NCBI RefSeq assembly: GCF_900585905.1
Contig: NZ_UTVH01000016.1
Coordinates: 124,001 to 188,000, forward strand
Direction: 5' to 3'
Source of the DNA: Pseudomonas viridiflava
Lineage (GTDB): Bacteria; Pseudomonadota; Gammaproteobacteria; Pseudomonadales; Pseudomonadaceae
Length of the DNA stretch: 64,000 bases
The notes beneath the pieces are model-generated. The model did no database searches. It saw only the letters and a list, made by a program, of their open reading frames with translations, and was not told the DNA's origin. The stretch's first letter is position 1, and each line of letters starts with the position of its first letter. The translations under genes were made by a program, and so were the position numbers. Of this stretch, positions 46,538-55,828 are shown one piece after another.

Positions 46538-46850
46538 GTGGGAGCGAGCTTGCTCGCGAATGCTATCTGTCAGCCAACAATGATGCTGTCTGACCCGGCG
46601 CGTTCGCGAGCAAGCTCGCTCCCACCTAGAAGCACTCAGTATCCCTGTAATCCCTGTAGGAGCGCGCTTGCCCGCGATGAATGATGACGCTGTTTTCCAG
46701 ATATACCGCAGCGTTTTTATCGCGAGCAAGCTCGCTCCCACATAAAAGCACCAAGTATCTCTGTAGGAGCGCGCTTGCCCGCGATGAACGATGACGCTGT
46801 TTTCCAGATAAACCGCAGCGCCTTTATCGCGGGCAAGCGCGCTCCTACAG
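46538..46850. repeat. three REP palindromes between dgcA and dgcB
   Basis: Palindromes lie at 46538-46625 (arms GTGGGAGCGAGCTTGCTCGCGA), 46654-46741 and 46761-46850 (TAGGAGCGCGCTTGCCCGCGAT with inverse arms). The second is hybrid: its right arm is of the GAGCAAGCTCGCTCCCAC type. The second and third share the same spacer (GATGACGCTGTTTTCCAGATA), so one is a copy of the other. They occupy nearly the whole gap inside an otherwise tight operon. Confidence 0.9.
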
Positions 46851-46875
46851 GCCGCATCCGCCGCAGGAGCTCCAC

Positions 46876-48831
46876 ATGCTAAACACACTGCTTCCGATCC
46901 TGCTCTTCGCCGCCCTGGGCCTTGCTGTCCTCGGTGCTGTGCGGCGGGTGAACCTGTGGCGCAATGGCCGGGCCTCCAACGTCGATCTGCTCGGCGGGCT
47001 GCTGGCCATGCCCAAGCGCTACATGGTCGACCTGCACCATGTGGTGGCGCGGGACAAATACATCGCCAACAGCCACGTCGCCACCGCCCTGGGTTTCGTG
47101 CTCTCGGCGCTGCTGGCGATTGCCGTGCACGGGTTTGGCCTGCACAGCCGCATCCTCGGCTACGCCTTGTTACTGGCGACGACGTTGATGTTCATCGGCG
47201 CGATCTTCATGTTTCTGCGCCGTCTCAACCCGCCCTCCCGCTTGTCGAAAGGCCCGTGGATGCGCCTGCCGAAAAGCCTCATGGCGTTTTCCGTCAGCTT
47301 CTTTCTGCTCACCTTGCCGGTGGCAGGCATCCTGCCGCAGGACTTTGGCGGTTGGGTGCTTGCCGCACTGTTGGCGCTGGGCTGCCTGTGGGGCGTGTCG
47401 GAAATGTTCTTCGGCATGACCTGGGGCGGGCCGATGAAGCACGCCTTCGCCGGGGCCCTGCACCTGGCCTGGCACCGGCGCGCCGAACGCTTTGGCGGCG
47501 GCCGCTCCACCGGGCTCAAACCGCTTGATCTGGCCGACGACAACGCGCCGCTTGGCGTGGAAAAACCCAGTGACTTCACCTGGAATCAACTGCTGGGTTT
47601 CGACGCCTGCGTGCAATGCGGCAAATGCGAAGCCGCGTGCCCGGCGTTCGCCGCCGGGCAGCCGCTGAACCCGAAAAAACTGATTCAAGACATGGTCGTC
47701 GGCTTGGCAGGCGGCACCGATGCCCATTTCGCGGGCAGCCCCTATCCCGGCAAGCCCATTGGCCAGCATGGCGGCGACCCGCATCAGCCCATCGTCAACG
47801 GCCTGGTGGACGCCGACACCTTGTGGGCCTGCACCACCTGCCGCGCCTGCGTCGAAGAATGCCCGATGATGATCGAGCACGTGGACGCCATCGTCGATAT
47901 GCGCCGGCACCTGACCCTGGAAAAAGGCGCGACGCCGAACAAGGGCGCCGAAGTACTGGAAAACCTCATCGCCACCGACAACCCCGGCGGCTTTGCCCCG
48001 GGCGGGCGCATGAACTGGGCAGCAGACCTGAACCTGAAACTGCTCAGCGACGTGCAGAGCACCGATGTGCTGTTCTGGGTCGGCGATGGCGCCTTCGACA
48101 TGCGCAACCAGCGCACCCTGCGCGCCTTCGTCAAAGTCCTGAAAGCGGCCAAAGTCGACTTCGCCGTGCTGGGCCTCGAAGAGCGAGACAGCGGTGACGT
48201 GGCGCGGCGCCTGGGCGATGAAGCGACCTTCCAGATGCTCGCCAGACGCAACATTCACACCCTGAGCAAGTACAGTTTTCAGCGCATCGTCACCTGCGAC
48301 CCCCACAGTTTTCATGTGCTGAAAAACGAGTACGGCGCGTTCGACGGCCACTACTTGGTGCAGCACCACAGCGCCTACATGGCTGAGCTGATTCAAGGCG
48401 GCGCCCTCAATTTGCTGCCGCACAAGGGCGCCAGCGTGACTTATCACGACCCCTGCTATCTAGGCCGCTACAACGGCGAATATGAGGCGCCTCGGAATGT
48501 GCTGCGTGCGCTGGGTATCGAGGTCAAGGAAATGCAGCGTTCCGGTTTCCGCTCACGCTGCTGCGGCGGTGGCGGCGGTGCGCCGATCACCGACATCCCC
48601 GGCAAGCAACGCATCCCCGACATGCGCATGGAAGACATCCGCGAAACAGGCGCCGAGGTGGTGGCCGTTGGCTGCCCGCAATGCACCGCGATGCTCGAAG
48701 GGGTGGTCGAGCCTCGGCCGCTGATCAAGGACATCGCCGAACTGGTGGCCGACGCCCTGCAGGAAGAAGTTATCCCCAGGTCCGTCGCGAGCAGACCTGA
48801 AACTGAAGCTGAACCTGCGGAGGTGCATTAA
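46876..48831 (+). CDS. dgcB: dimethylglycine demethylation protein DgcB (Fe-S)
   Basis: A 651-residue membrane iron-sulfur protein. About five hydrophobic helices in residues 1-190 are followed by two [4Fe-4S] motifs, CVQCGKCEAACPAF (~246) and CTTCRACVEECPM (~316). A C-terminal cysteine-rich domain ends in CCGGGGGAP (~560) and VGCPQCTAML. It probably passes electrons from DgcA to the membrane. It starts from AGGAGC and overlaps the etfA start by one base. Confidence 0.92.
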   Translation: MLNTLLPILLFAALGLAVLGAVRRVNLWRNGRASNVDLLGGLLAMPKRYMVDLHHVVARDKYIANSHVATALGFVLSALLAIAVHGFGLHSRILGYALLLATTLMFIGAIFMFLRRLNPPSRLSKGPWMRLPKSLMAFSVSFFLLTLPVAGILPQDFGGWVLAALLALGCLWGVSEMFFGMTWGGPMKHAFAGALHLAWHRRAERFGGGRSTGLKPLDLADDNAPLGVEKPSDFTWNQLLGFDACVQCGKCEAACPAFAAGQPLNPKKLIQDMVVGLAGGTDAHFAGSPYPGKPIGQHGGDPHQPIVNGLVDADTLWACTTCRACVEECPMMIEHVDAIVDMRRHLTLEKGATPNKGAEVLENLIATDNPGGFAPGGRMNWAADLNLKLLSDVQSTDVLFWVGDGAFDMRNQRTLRAFVKVLKAAKVDFAVLGLEERDSGDVARRLGDEATFQMLARRNIHTLSKYSFQRIVTCDPHSFHVLKNEYGAFDGHYLVQHHSAYMAELIQGGALNLLPHKGASVTYHDPCYLGRYNGEYEAPRNVLRALGIEVKEMQRSGFRSRCCGGGGGAPITDIPGKQRIPDMRMEDIRETGAEVVAVGCPQCTAMLEGVVEPRPLIKDIAELVADALQEEVIPRSVASRPETEAEPAEVH

Positions 48832-50051
48832 TGAGCGACATTATCCGCCGCGACCCGCGCGCCCAGTGGATCGCGCGCAATCGCCTGCACCCGCTGCATG
48901 CGGCCATGCAACCGGCGCAAGCCAGCTGGATAGGGCCCAACGGCATCATTCGCAAGAGCCTTCACGGCCAGGGTTTCATCGGCCCCAACGGCATCAAACG
49001 GATCGACCGCAGCGGCGCGCAACAAGGCGGGGCGGTGAAGCGCTCGGCGGCGGTCGAAGTGCGATTGCCGCTGCATCAGGTGCCGCAACCGGCCTTTTAC
49101 ATCTGCGTGGTGCCCGACATGGTGGGCGGCCGCTTGAGTAGCCACGACCGTGACCTGCTGGGCCTGGCCCATCAACTGGCGGGGCAGGACGGCGCGGTGC
49201 TGGCCGTGGTGTTCGGCGAACACAAGGAACAGGCCTTTGCCGCCGCAGGGGTTGATCGCCTGCTGCTGATGGACGGCAGCGAGTTTGCCGGTTATGCACC
49301 GGAGCAGCGGATTCAGGGCCTGCGGGCTGTGGATAACCAGTTCAGCCCGCACCACTGGCTGCTGCCCGACAGCCGCAGCGGCGGTGGTGAACTGGGTCGT
49401 CGCTTCGCCGCCAGCCTGGGCGAGCGTCCGGCGACTCGCGTCTGGCAGGTCAAGGATGGGCAGTGCATCGGTCGCGCCGGTGCGGGCCAGCAGGATCTGC
49501 CCCGACCTCTGGCGCGGGTTTTGCTGGCGCTCCCTGAATGCGCCGAACCGGTCAGCGAAACCCGGCACGAGGCACTGCCCGTAGAGTTATCCACAAGCGT
49601 GGCGCGCCGCCTGCCGCGCATCGAAGATCTGGGCGCCGTGGCCGTCGACCCCGCTGCCATCCCCATGGCCGAGGCAGAGTTCATCTTCGCCGGTGGTAAC
49701 GGCGTGCAGGACTGGGACCTGTTCCACCGCGCCGCAGTGGCCCTGGGCGCCACCGAAGGCGCCTCCCGGGTGGCGGTGGACGATGGCTTCATGGCCCGTG
49801 ATCGGCAGGTCGGCGCCAGCGGCACCTGGGTCACCGCGCGGGTCTACGTGGCGGTGGGGATCTCCGGCGCGATTCAGCACCTGCAAGGCATCGGCGCCTG
49901 CGACAAAGTGGTGGCGATCAACCTCGACCCCGGTTGCGACATGATCAAGCGCGCCGACCTGTCAGTCATCGGCGACAGCGCTGCGATTCTTCACGCGCTG
50001 ATTGCCGCCATCCAGGCCTATCGCAACGAGGTCAACCGCCATGCAGCCTGA
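48831..50051 (+). CDS. etfA: electron transfer flavoprotein alpha subunit (dgc-linked)
   Basis: A 406-residue ETF alpha subunit (PA5400 type). It has an N-terminal extension of about 80 residues (DIIRRDPRAQWIARNRLHPLH) not found in housekeeping EtfA. The FAD-binding C-terminal domain has VAVGISGAIQHLQGIGACDKVVAINLDPGCDMIKRADLSVIGD (in two parts). It accepts electrons from dimethylglycine/sarcosine oxidation. Its 3' end overlaps the etfB start by 11 bases. Confidence 0.9.
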   Translation: MSDIIRRDPRAQWIARNRLHPLHAAMQPAQASWIGPNGIIRKSLHGQGFIGPNGIKRIDRSGAQQGGAVKRSAAVEVRLPLHQVPQPAFYICVVPDMVGGRLSSHDRDLLGLAHQLAGQDGAVLAVVFGEHKEQAFAAAGVDRLLLMDGSEFAGYAPEQRIQGLRAVDNQFSPHHWLLPDSRSGGGELGRRFAASLGERPATRVWQVKDGQCIGRAGAGQQDLPRPLARVLLALPECAEPVSETRHEALPVELSTSVARRLPRIEDLGAVAVDPAAIPMAEAEFIFAGGNGVQDWDLFHRAAVALGATEGASRVAVDDGFMARDRQVGASGTWVTARVYVAVGISGAIQHLQGIGACDKVVAINLDPGCDMIKRADLSVIGDSAAILHALIAAIQAYRNEVNRHAA

Positions 50052-50856
50052 ACCCAACGCGCCTGTGAATGCGCCTGTTGATAAAGCAGTCGTGCACGTC
50101 ATCAGCCTGGTGTCGGTGGGTGCGCACCCCACGTCCGGCCGCCCCCGCCGCGCCGAGCAGGACGCTCGCGCTGTAGAGCTGGGCCTGCAACTGGCTGGGG
50201 ACAAGGTGCAAGTGGTGCACGCAGGCGACCCTGAAGAACCTGCCTTGCGCGCCTACCTGGGCATGGGCCTCGATGAACTGCACGTGCTGGAACAACCCGC
50301 AAACGCCGACGCCGTCCCCGCACTGAGCGACTACATTCGCGAATCCGGCGCGCAGATCGTGCTCACCGGCAGCCAGGCGGAAACCGGCGAAGGCTCCGGC
50401 ATGCTGCCGTTTCTGCTGGCCGAAGCCCTGGGCTGGCCGCTGGTGACCGGCCTGGCCGAAGTCGAATCACTCACCAACGGCGCCGCCCTGGTGCTGCAGG
50501 CGTTGCCCCGAGGCCAGCGCCGACGCCTGAAAGTGCGCCTGCCATTCCTCGCCACCGTCGACAACGCCGCCCCCAAACCCCGACAAAGCGCCTACGGCCC
50601 GGCGCAACGCGGCGCGCTTGAAGTGGAGCAATTCGCGACCGTCAGCGATGCACTGCTTGATGAGGCCATGCTGCAACCCGCCAAACCCCGACCCAAACGC
50701 CTGAAAGTCATCAAAGCCAAAAGCGGCGCCGACCGCATGAAAGCAGCGACCGCCAAAGCCAGCGGTGGCGGCGGGCAGGTGCTCAAGGGGGTTACGCCGG
50801 AGGCTGGGGCTGAGGCCATTCTCAAGTTGTTGATTGAGGAAGGGGTGGTGCGTTGA
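50041..50856 (+). CDS. etfB: electron transfer flavoprotein beta subunit (dgc-linked)
   Basis: A 271-residue ETF beta subunit (PA5401 type). The nucleotide-binding fold starts VHVISLVSVGAHP and the motif GEGSGMLPFLLAEALGWPLVTGLAEVES (~115-143, in parts) is clear. The ATG at 50041 is chosen because the preceding codons belong to etfA and no family homology lies upstream. It partners etfA and is last in the dgc cluster. Confidence 0.9.
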   Translation: MQPEPNAPVNAPVDKAVVHVISLVSVGAHPTSGRPRRAEQDARAVELGLQLAGDKVQVVHAGDPEEPALRAYLGMGLDELHVLEQPANADAVPALSDYIRESGAQIVLTGSQAETGEGSGMLPFLLAEALGWPLVTGLAEVESLTNGAALVLQALPRGQRRRLKVRLPFLATVDNAAPKPRQSAYGPAQRGALEVEQFATVSDALLDEAMLQPAKPRPKRLKVIKAKSGADRMKAATAKASGGGGQVLKGVTPEAGAEAILKLLIEEGVVR

Positions 50857-50943
50857 GCGTCGGTCTGCCGGTGGGTGTATCCAGACGTTGCGGATATGAG
50901 GGGTGCTGGCTAGTCTGTTGAGCTGCCCACAGGAGGAGTTCCC

Positions 50944-51573
50944 ATGTCCACGCCGACCATGACGCTGCACTACAACGCCGCCTCGCCATTTGCTCGCAAA
51001 GTCCTGCTGGTGCTCCACGAAACCGGCCAGCTCGACCGAGTGGCATTGCAAGCCACCACCCTGTCCCCCGTCGCACCGGCCGATGCAGTGATTTCCGACA
51101 ACCCGTCCGGCAAGATCCCGGCACTGCGCCTGGCGGACGGCAGCGTCATCCACGACAGCCGCGTGATCATGGACTACCTCGACCACCAACACGTCGGCAA
51201 CCCCCTGATCCCACGCGAAGGCCAAGCCCGCTGGCGCCGCCTGACCCTCGCCTCCCTGGCCGATGCAATACTCGATGCCGCCGTCATGATCCGCTACGAA
51301 AAAGCCCTCCGCCCCGAAGAAAAACACTGGGACACCTGGCTGGACAACCAACAAGAAAAAATCGAACGCACGCTGGCGTATTTTGAGCAGGAAGCGATTA
51401 CTGAGCTGAGTTCGGCGTTTGATGTGGCGTCGATTAGCGTGGCGGCGGCGTTGGGGTATCTGGACTTTCGGCAGAGTGAGCTTGGGTGGCGGGATCGTTA
51501 TCCGCGATTGGCTGAGTGGTATTTGGAAGTTAGTGAGAGGGCTTCGATGGTGGCTACGCGGCCTTTGGTTTGA
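50944..51573 (+). CDS. glutathione S-transferase family protein
   Basis: A 209-residue protein with an N-terminal thioredoxin-like GST domain (MTLHYNAASPFARKVLLVLHE, and DNPSGKIPALRLADGSVIHDSRVIMDYLD with the glutathione-binding ESR-like DSR at ~70). A helical C-terminal domain follows. SPFARKV has serine at the catalytic position used by many bacterial GSTs. The substrate is unknown. AGGAGG precedes the ATG. It marks the left boundary of the low-GC island. Confidence 0.88.
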   Translation: MSTPTMTLHYNAASPFARKVLLVLHETGQLDRVALQATTLSPVAPADAVISDNPSGKIPALRLADGSVIHDSRVIMDYLDHQHVGNPLIPREGQARWRRLTLASLADAILDAAVMIRYEKALRPEEKHWDTWLDNQQEKIERTLAYFEQEAITELSSAFDVASISVAAALGYLDFRQSELGWRDRYPRLAEWYLEVSERASMVATRPLV

Positions 51574-51863
51574 GGTTGATTGGGTGAGGTTTTGAGGTGG
51601 GGACATGTGTTCGGGTCGTTGATTTTGAGTTGCGGCTGCGCGTTAGTGTTTGCGCTTGATCGGATCGAGCGACTCTAATCCTGAAGTTCTCTACCCGTGT
51701 GATCAGCTTGCATGGTCGCTAGATTGATGGCCCGGCGCTTGAGCTTGAAGGGCGGCTATCGGCCAGAAGCGGTCGTTCGTGTATCTCTTTATAGTGCTTC
51801 TGATGGGGTGTTAATTTAGTATCAGAATGACTACCCCGGCTCCAATTGAGGCTCCAGTACGAC
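51574..51863. other. left flank of the NTPase island
   Basis: No gene is supported. The GC content falls to the right of about 51600. The segment contains the left member of a 30-base inverted repeat pair (51751-51780) and presumably the NTPase promoter; I see no integrase, tRNA or attachment duplication. Confidence 0.5.
51751..51780 (-). repeat. left inverted repeat of the NTPase locus
   Basis: The core GGCTATCGGCCAGAAGCGG is the inverse complement, at 24 of 30 positions, of 55968-55997. The pair brackets the NTPase/nuclease reading frame. Confidence 0.55.
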
Positions 51864-54800
51864 ATGAATGAATGCGCAAATTTGATAGTGCATGCAATCA
51901 TCAAACGAACACTGTGGTGTGAGACTAATGACAGTCGAATCACTATGCCTCAGGACGACCTGCTAAAAAGAACCGAGTCGCTCGTGATACTTGGCGAAGC
52001 CGGCATGGGTAAATCTCACCTGCTTGACTGGCTTGCAGCGTCTCCAGGCTGTTCGCATTGCACCGCCCGCCAACTGATCAACCGATATGATCCGAATACG
52101 CTACTAAGTGACACCCAAATCCTAGTGATTGATGCACTAGATGAGGTAAGCAGCCTGAAGGGAGGAGACGGGGTGGATCTTGTCCTGCGTCAACTCGGTA
52201 AGCTGGGCTACCCTCGCTTCATTCTTGCGTGCCGGGTAGCGGATTGGCGTAGCGCGACGGGTTTAGAGGCTATTCACGAACAGTACGCGGAAAACCCACT
52301 AGAGCTACACATTGAGCCCTTCAACGACGATGACGCTTCCACCTTTCTAAGCGCCACACTCGGTTTGGCGGCAGCCAAAAATGTGATGGAGCATTTCAAT
52401 GCACGAGGGCTCAATGGATTACTCGGCAATCCGCAAACTCTCGAGCTAATTGCTCGCGTTGCGGGGTCGGGGAAATTACCTGAAACGCGTAGCGAGCTTT
52501 TCGAGCGCGCCATTGAGGTTTTACGAGTCGAACATCGTGACACCAAGGCCAGAAGTCAGCCAGGGCGGGAAATTGGCCTTGATGCCGCAGGCGCCGCATT
52601 CGCCGGTTTGATCCTAACTGGCAGTGAGGCCATTGTTCGGATTTCCGCAGCGAACGCTGCCGAAGGTGAACTGCAACTTTCCGATATCTCTCTTCTTCCT
52701 GATGGAGACGTAGTGGAGGCCATGTTAGGTACTCGCTTGTTCAAAGCTGACGGCGTCGATCACTTCACCTACCTTCACCGCCGGGTCGGGGAGTACTTAG
52801 GGGCTCAATGGCTCGCGAAGCAGGCGAATACCCCACAAAAACGCAGACGCCTCCTCTCAGTGTTTCACAGCCACGGGCTTGTACCTTCAAGCCTTCGGGG
52901 CATTCATGCCTGGCTCGCATTGGACCCGGCTCTTGCCAAGGCTGTTATCACCGCGGACCCAATGGGATTGATTGAGTATGGGGATGCAGATGTACTCACG
53001 GCCGATCAAGCTCACTTGCTTATTGGCTCACTGGAGCTTCTGGCAAAGGATAATCCGCGCTTTCGTGACTGGGGACCGTATGCGTTACGTGGTTTCAGGC
53101 ACCCAGTGGTCATCGAGGACATACGGCGACTGATCTCAACACCTGAAACATCGTTCAGCCTTTGCCTTCTTATGCTCGAAGCAGTCAGGGGAAGTGATAT
53201 TGCGTCCCCGCTGAAAGATGAACTGCGGAAAATCGTTATCGATCCCCAAGCGTATTTTGCATGCAGGAAAGTTGCAGGCGAAATTCTAATTGATGTAAAT
53301 GACGATATCGATTGGCCAACCGTTCTTCACGCGCTGGGTAGCTCTCGAGATGAGCTTTCTATTCGGCTTGCAATCGAAGTTATTGATAAAATCGGATACG
53401 AACAATTCGATGCAAATCTGATTGTCAGCCTCGTGATTGCTTATGCAGGCAGTGGTAGTCGTACGATCGGAGTATTGATGCTCTTGGAGAGGCATCTTCC
53501 AGATGGGCAGATAGCGGATGTCCTTGATCTTTTAGCCGTAGCGGCAAAGAGTCTTGGTAAGTGGGATGACCGACCTGGGAACGACGTGTTGACCGATCTT
53601 GCTTATCATCTAATCGTTCGCGTCGTGGAGGCCGGCGGTGTCACTGCGAACGAACTTTGGTCTTGGCTAGAGCCCTTCCATAGCCGTGATGGATATCAAC
53701 GTGATGTTCATCAGAAATTGCACGAGCTCATTCGGAGCGACGAAAATTTGCGGCGGTCCGTTCAACGGCTAGTGCTTTTAGAACTGCCCAGTGATCACAA
53801 CTCTTATCAGCAATCTTGGCGGCTCAGCGAACGATCGACCGGCTTTATACCGTCCGACAAAGATGTTATTGCGCTACTTAATTGGCTCGACCCCACAAAT
53901 CACAGCGACGAACGCTGGCGCGATTTGGTCCTGCTTTCACGGCATGATAGTGAAGCAGGGGCAGAGGTACGTGCTGCTGCACGACTCTTTGCTGCTCGCA
54001 GTGCCGATCTATTGCAGTGGCTCGACAAGCTCACAGAGCAGACAGTACCTGAATGGCAGATCAAACAGACCGAACGTGAGCGAGAGCGTCGAGCAGAACA
54101 AGCGGCCATTCACGCTGGACACCGGAATCATTTTTCTGCTCGCATCGATCAGATGCGCGCGGGTGATTACAGTGCGATTGTCGGCCCCGCTAAAGCCTAT
54201 CTCAACCTCTACAACGACATTGAAGATGCACCTGCCCATAAGCGGATCGGGCAGTGGCTTGGAGATGATATTGGCGAAGTAGCACATGCCGGGTTCGAAG
54301 CATTTCTAACACTTGATCCACCCAAACCCAATGCGCAGCAGATCGCGAAGAGCAACGCGAACGGCAAGGCTTACGATGCCGCGTACATTATCGTTGCCGC
54401 ACTCGCCGAGCGGCATCGAGTAGGCGTAGGGTTCGATGACCTTTCTGATGAGCGCTTAATGGCAGGACTGTTCGAACTTCGCCGTAGTCGCATCGACGAT
54501 CATGCAGGAGTCGTGGGTCTCATTGAAGCTGTTGAAGCTACCATCCACATTCGCGGTGGCTGGAAGGAAGCGATGAAGCTCTACCATGAGCCGCAACTAC
54601 AGCAGCGGCGTGAAAATGTAGATGGCCTCTACACGCTGATGCACGACCAAGTCCATGTCGCCATAAGCACCGAACTTGCTGCGGAGTGGCTGGAGCGGTT
54701 TCCAGACTTACCGGCCGGTCCAGAACTAGAGTTAGTTGATAGACTTATCCGCTCAGGGCGATTTGAGGAATTACGCCGAACTCTAGCGCTTCGTTCTACG

Positions 54801-55433
54801 TCGACGGACGAAGAGCGCCATCGCAATTGGGTTGCGATTGGCGTCATTGTTGATTTCCCCGTCACTGTAGCGCGGCTTGGCGCTAAGCCGGTTGAACCTG
54901 AACTGCTCTGGCACATACGGCATCGAATCAGCAACCGCATAAACGATGATACCAATGTCCTCCTCAATGCCGCGCAGAGTGAGTGGATGATCAATACGTT
55001 CCGATCGCTTTGGCCAATGGTGCATCGCCCAAGCGGGGCTTCGTCAGGGGATTCAAATTCTTGGGATGCAAGCAGTTTCATCGTCCAACTCATCCGCCGC
55101 CTTGGCAATGACACCAGCGATGAAGCAATCGATGCATTAGTCCGTTTAAGGGACGCACCTGTCGATGGCTACTCTGAAGAGGTCAAGATCGTTATTGCTG
55201 AGCAGAAGCGCATCCGCGTCGAAGCTACCTATTTTCCGCCCACACTTGCTGCTATCGATGCGATCACACGCAGTCTTGCCCCTGTGTCCCTTGTTGACCT
55301 ACAAACTCTTGTTCTTGAAGAACTCGCCATCGCCCAAGCGAAGATAAAGAGCGACGATGCTGAATCCTGGCGCGGGTTTTATGACGATAAAAAATTCCGT
55401 TCGTTGAGGAGCGTTGCCGTGATCACCTTCTAG
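51864..55433 (+). CDS. large NACHT/STAND-like NTPase, probably frameshifted at its end
   Basis: A 1189-residue protein. The short N terminus leads directly to a P-loop NTPase: Walker A GEAGMGKS (~44-51), Walker B ILVIDALDE (~86-94) with the DE pair, and the sensor-like ILACRVADWR (~117). About 900 residues of helical, repeat-like sequence follow, as in STAND sensor arms. The frame ends KKFRSLRSVAVITF, but a -1 shift at a six-A run (55389-55394) opens a nuclease-like domain (next entry). GC is lower than the flanking genes. I infer a defence-type signalling ATPase; the ATG at 51864 is the first in frame, and a TTG six codons earlier is possible. Confidence 0.75.
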   Translation: MNECANLIVHAIIKRTLWCETNDSRITMPQDDLLKRTESLVILGEAGMGKSHLLDWLAASPGCSHCTARQLINRYDPNTLLSDTQILVIDALDEVSSLKGGDGVDLVLRQLGKLGYPRFILACRVADWRSATGLEAIHEQYAENPLELHIEPFNDDDASTFLSATLGLAAAKNVMEHFNARGLNGLLGNPQTLELIARVAGSGKLPETRSELFERAIEVLRVEHRDTKARSQPGREIGLDAAGAAFAGLILTGSEAIVRISAANAAEGELQLSDISLLPDGDVVEAMLGTRLFKADGVDHFTYLHRRVGEYLGAQWLAKQANTPQKRRRLLSVFHSHGLVPSSLRGIHAWLALDPALAKAVITADPMGLIEYGDADVLTADQAHLLIGSLELLAKDNPRFRDWGPYALRGFRHPVVIEDIRRLISTPETSFSLCLLMLEAVRGSDIASPLKDELRKIVIDPQAYFACRKVAGEILIDVNDDIDWPTVLHALGSSRDELSIRLAIEVIDKIGYEQFDANLIVSLVIAYAGSGSRTIGVLMLLERHLPDGQIADVLDLLAVAAKSLGKWDDRPGNDVLTDLAYHLIVRVVEAGGVTANELWSWLEPFHSRDGYQRDVHQKLHELIRSDENLRRSVQRLVLLELPSDHNSYQQSWRLSERSTGFIPSDKDVIALLNWLDPTNHSDERWRDLVLLSRHDSEAGAEVRAAARLFAARSADLLQWLDKLTEQTVPEWQIKQTERERERRAEQAAIHAGHRNHFSARIDQMRAGDYSAIVGPAKAYLNLYNDIEDAPAHKRIGQWLGDDIGEVAHAGFEAFLTLDPPKPNAQQIAKSNANGKAYDAAYIIVAALAERHRVGVGFDDLSDERLMAGLFELRRSRIDDHAGVVGLIEAVEATIHIRGGWKEAMKLYHEPQLQQRRENVDGLYTLMHDQVHVAISTELAAEWLERFPDLPAGPELELVDRLIRSGRFEELRRTLALRSTSTDEERHRNWVAIGVIVDFPVTVARLGAKPVEPELLWHIRHRISNRINDDTNVLLNAAQSEWMINTFRSLWPMVHRPSGASSGDSNSWDASSFIVQLIRRLGNDTSDEAIDALVRLRDAPVDGYSEEVKIVIAEQKRIRVEATYFPPTLAAIDAITRSLAPVSLVDLQTLVLEELAIAQAKIKSDDAESWRGFYDDKKFRSLRSVAVITF

Positions 55434-55828
55434 GTCTTCTCCGTCAAGGATCGTCAGGGTTCACTTTCGATCCTGAAACGCATGTTGCCGCCGACAAGGA
55501 AGTTGATATCACTTGTTCGGCTGGCACACTTCGGATTCCGATCGAGATCAAAGGGCAGTGGCACTCCGAACTCTGGACAGGATCAGATAGACAGCTTGAT
55601 GCTCTCTACACTCCAGACTGGCGAGCGGAAGGGCGTGGTATTTATCTGGTGCTCTGGTTTGGAGAACAAAAACAAACAACCAAGAGGTTGAAGAGTCCAG
55701 GTCGACACGAAACCCTTCCCACAACCGCCGATGAACTGAAAAGAATGCTCGTCGCGAAGAGCAGGTCTGCGCGAGAAGGAAGAGTCGCCGTTTTCGTGCT
55801 TGATCTCGCGCGATGCAATGCTAGCTGA
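55394..55828 (+). other. out-of-frame C-terminal nuclease-like domain of the NTPase
   Basis: In the -1 frame, reading from the six-A run, about 144 codons stay open with IPFVEERCRDHLLGLLRQ, KEVDITCSAGTLRIPIEIKG, and GRGIYLVLWFGEQKQTTKR. The arrangement D (55505) with E-I-K (55544-55552) in a hydrophobic strand is the PD-(D/E)xK nuclease pattern. The coding quality continues without a gap from the NTPase frame, so this was, or is by frameshifting, its C-terminal domain of a ~1320-residue protein. Confidence 0.7.
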
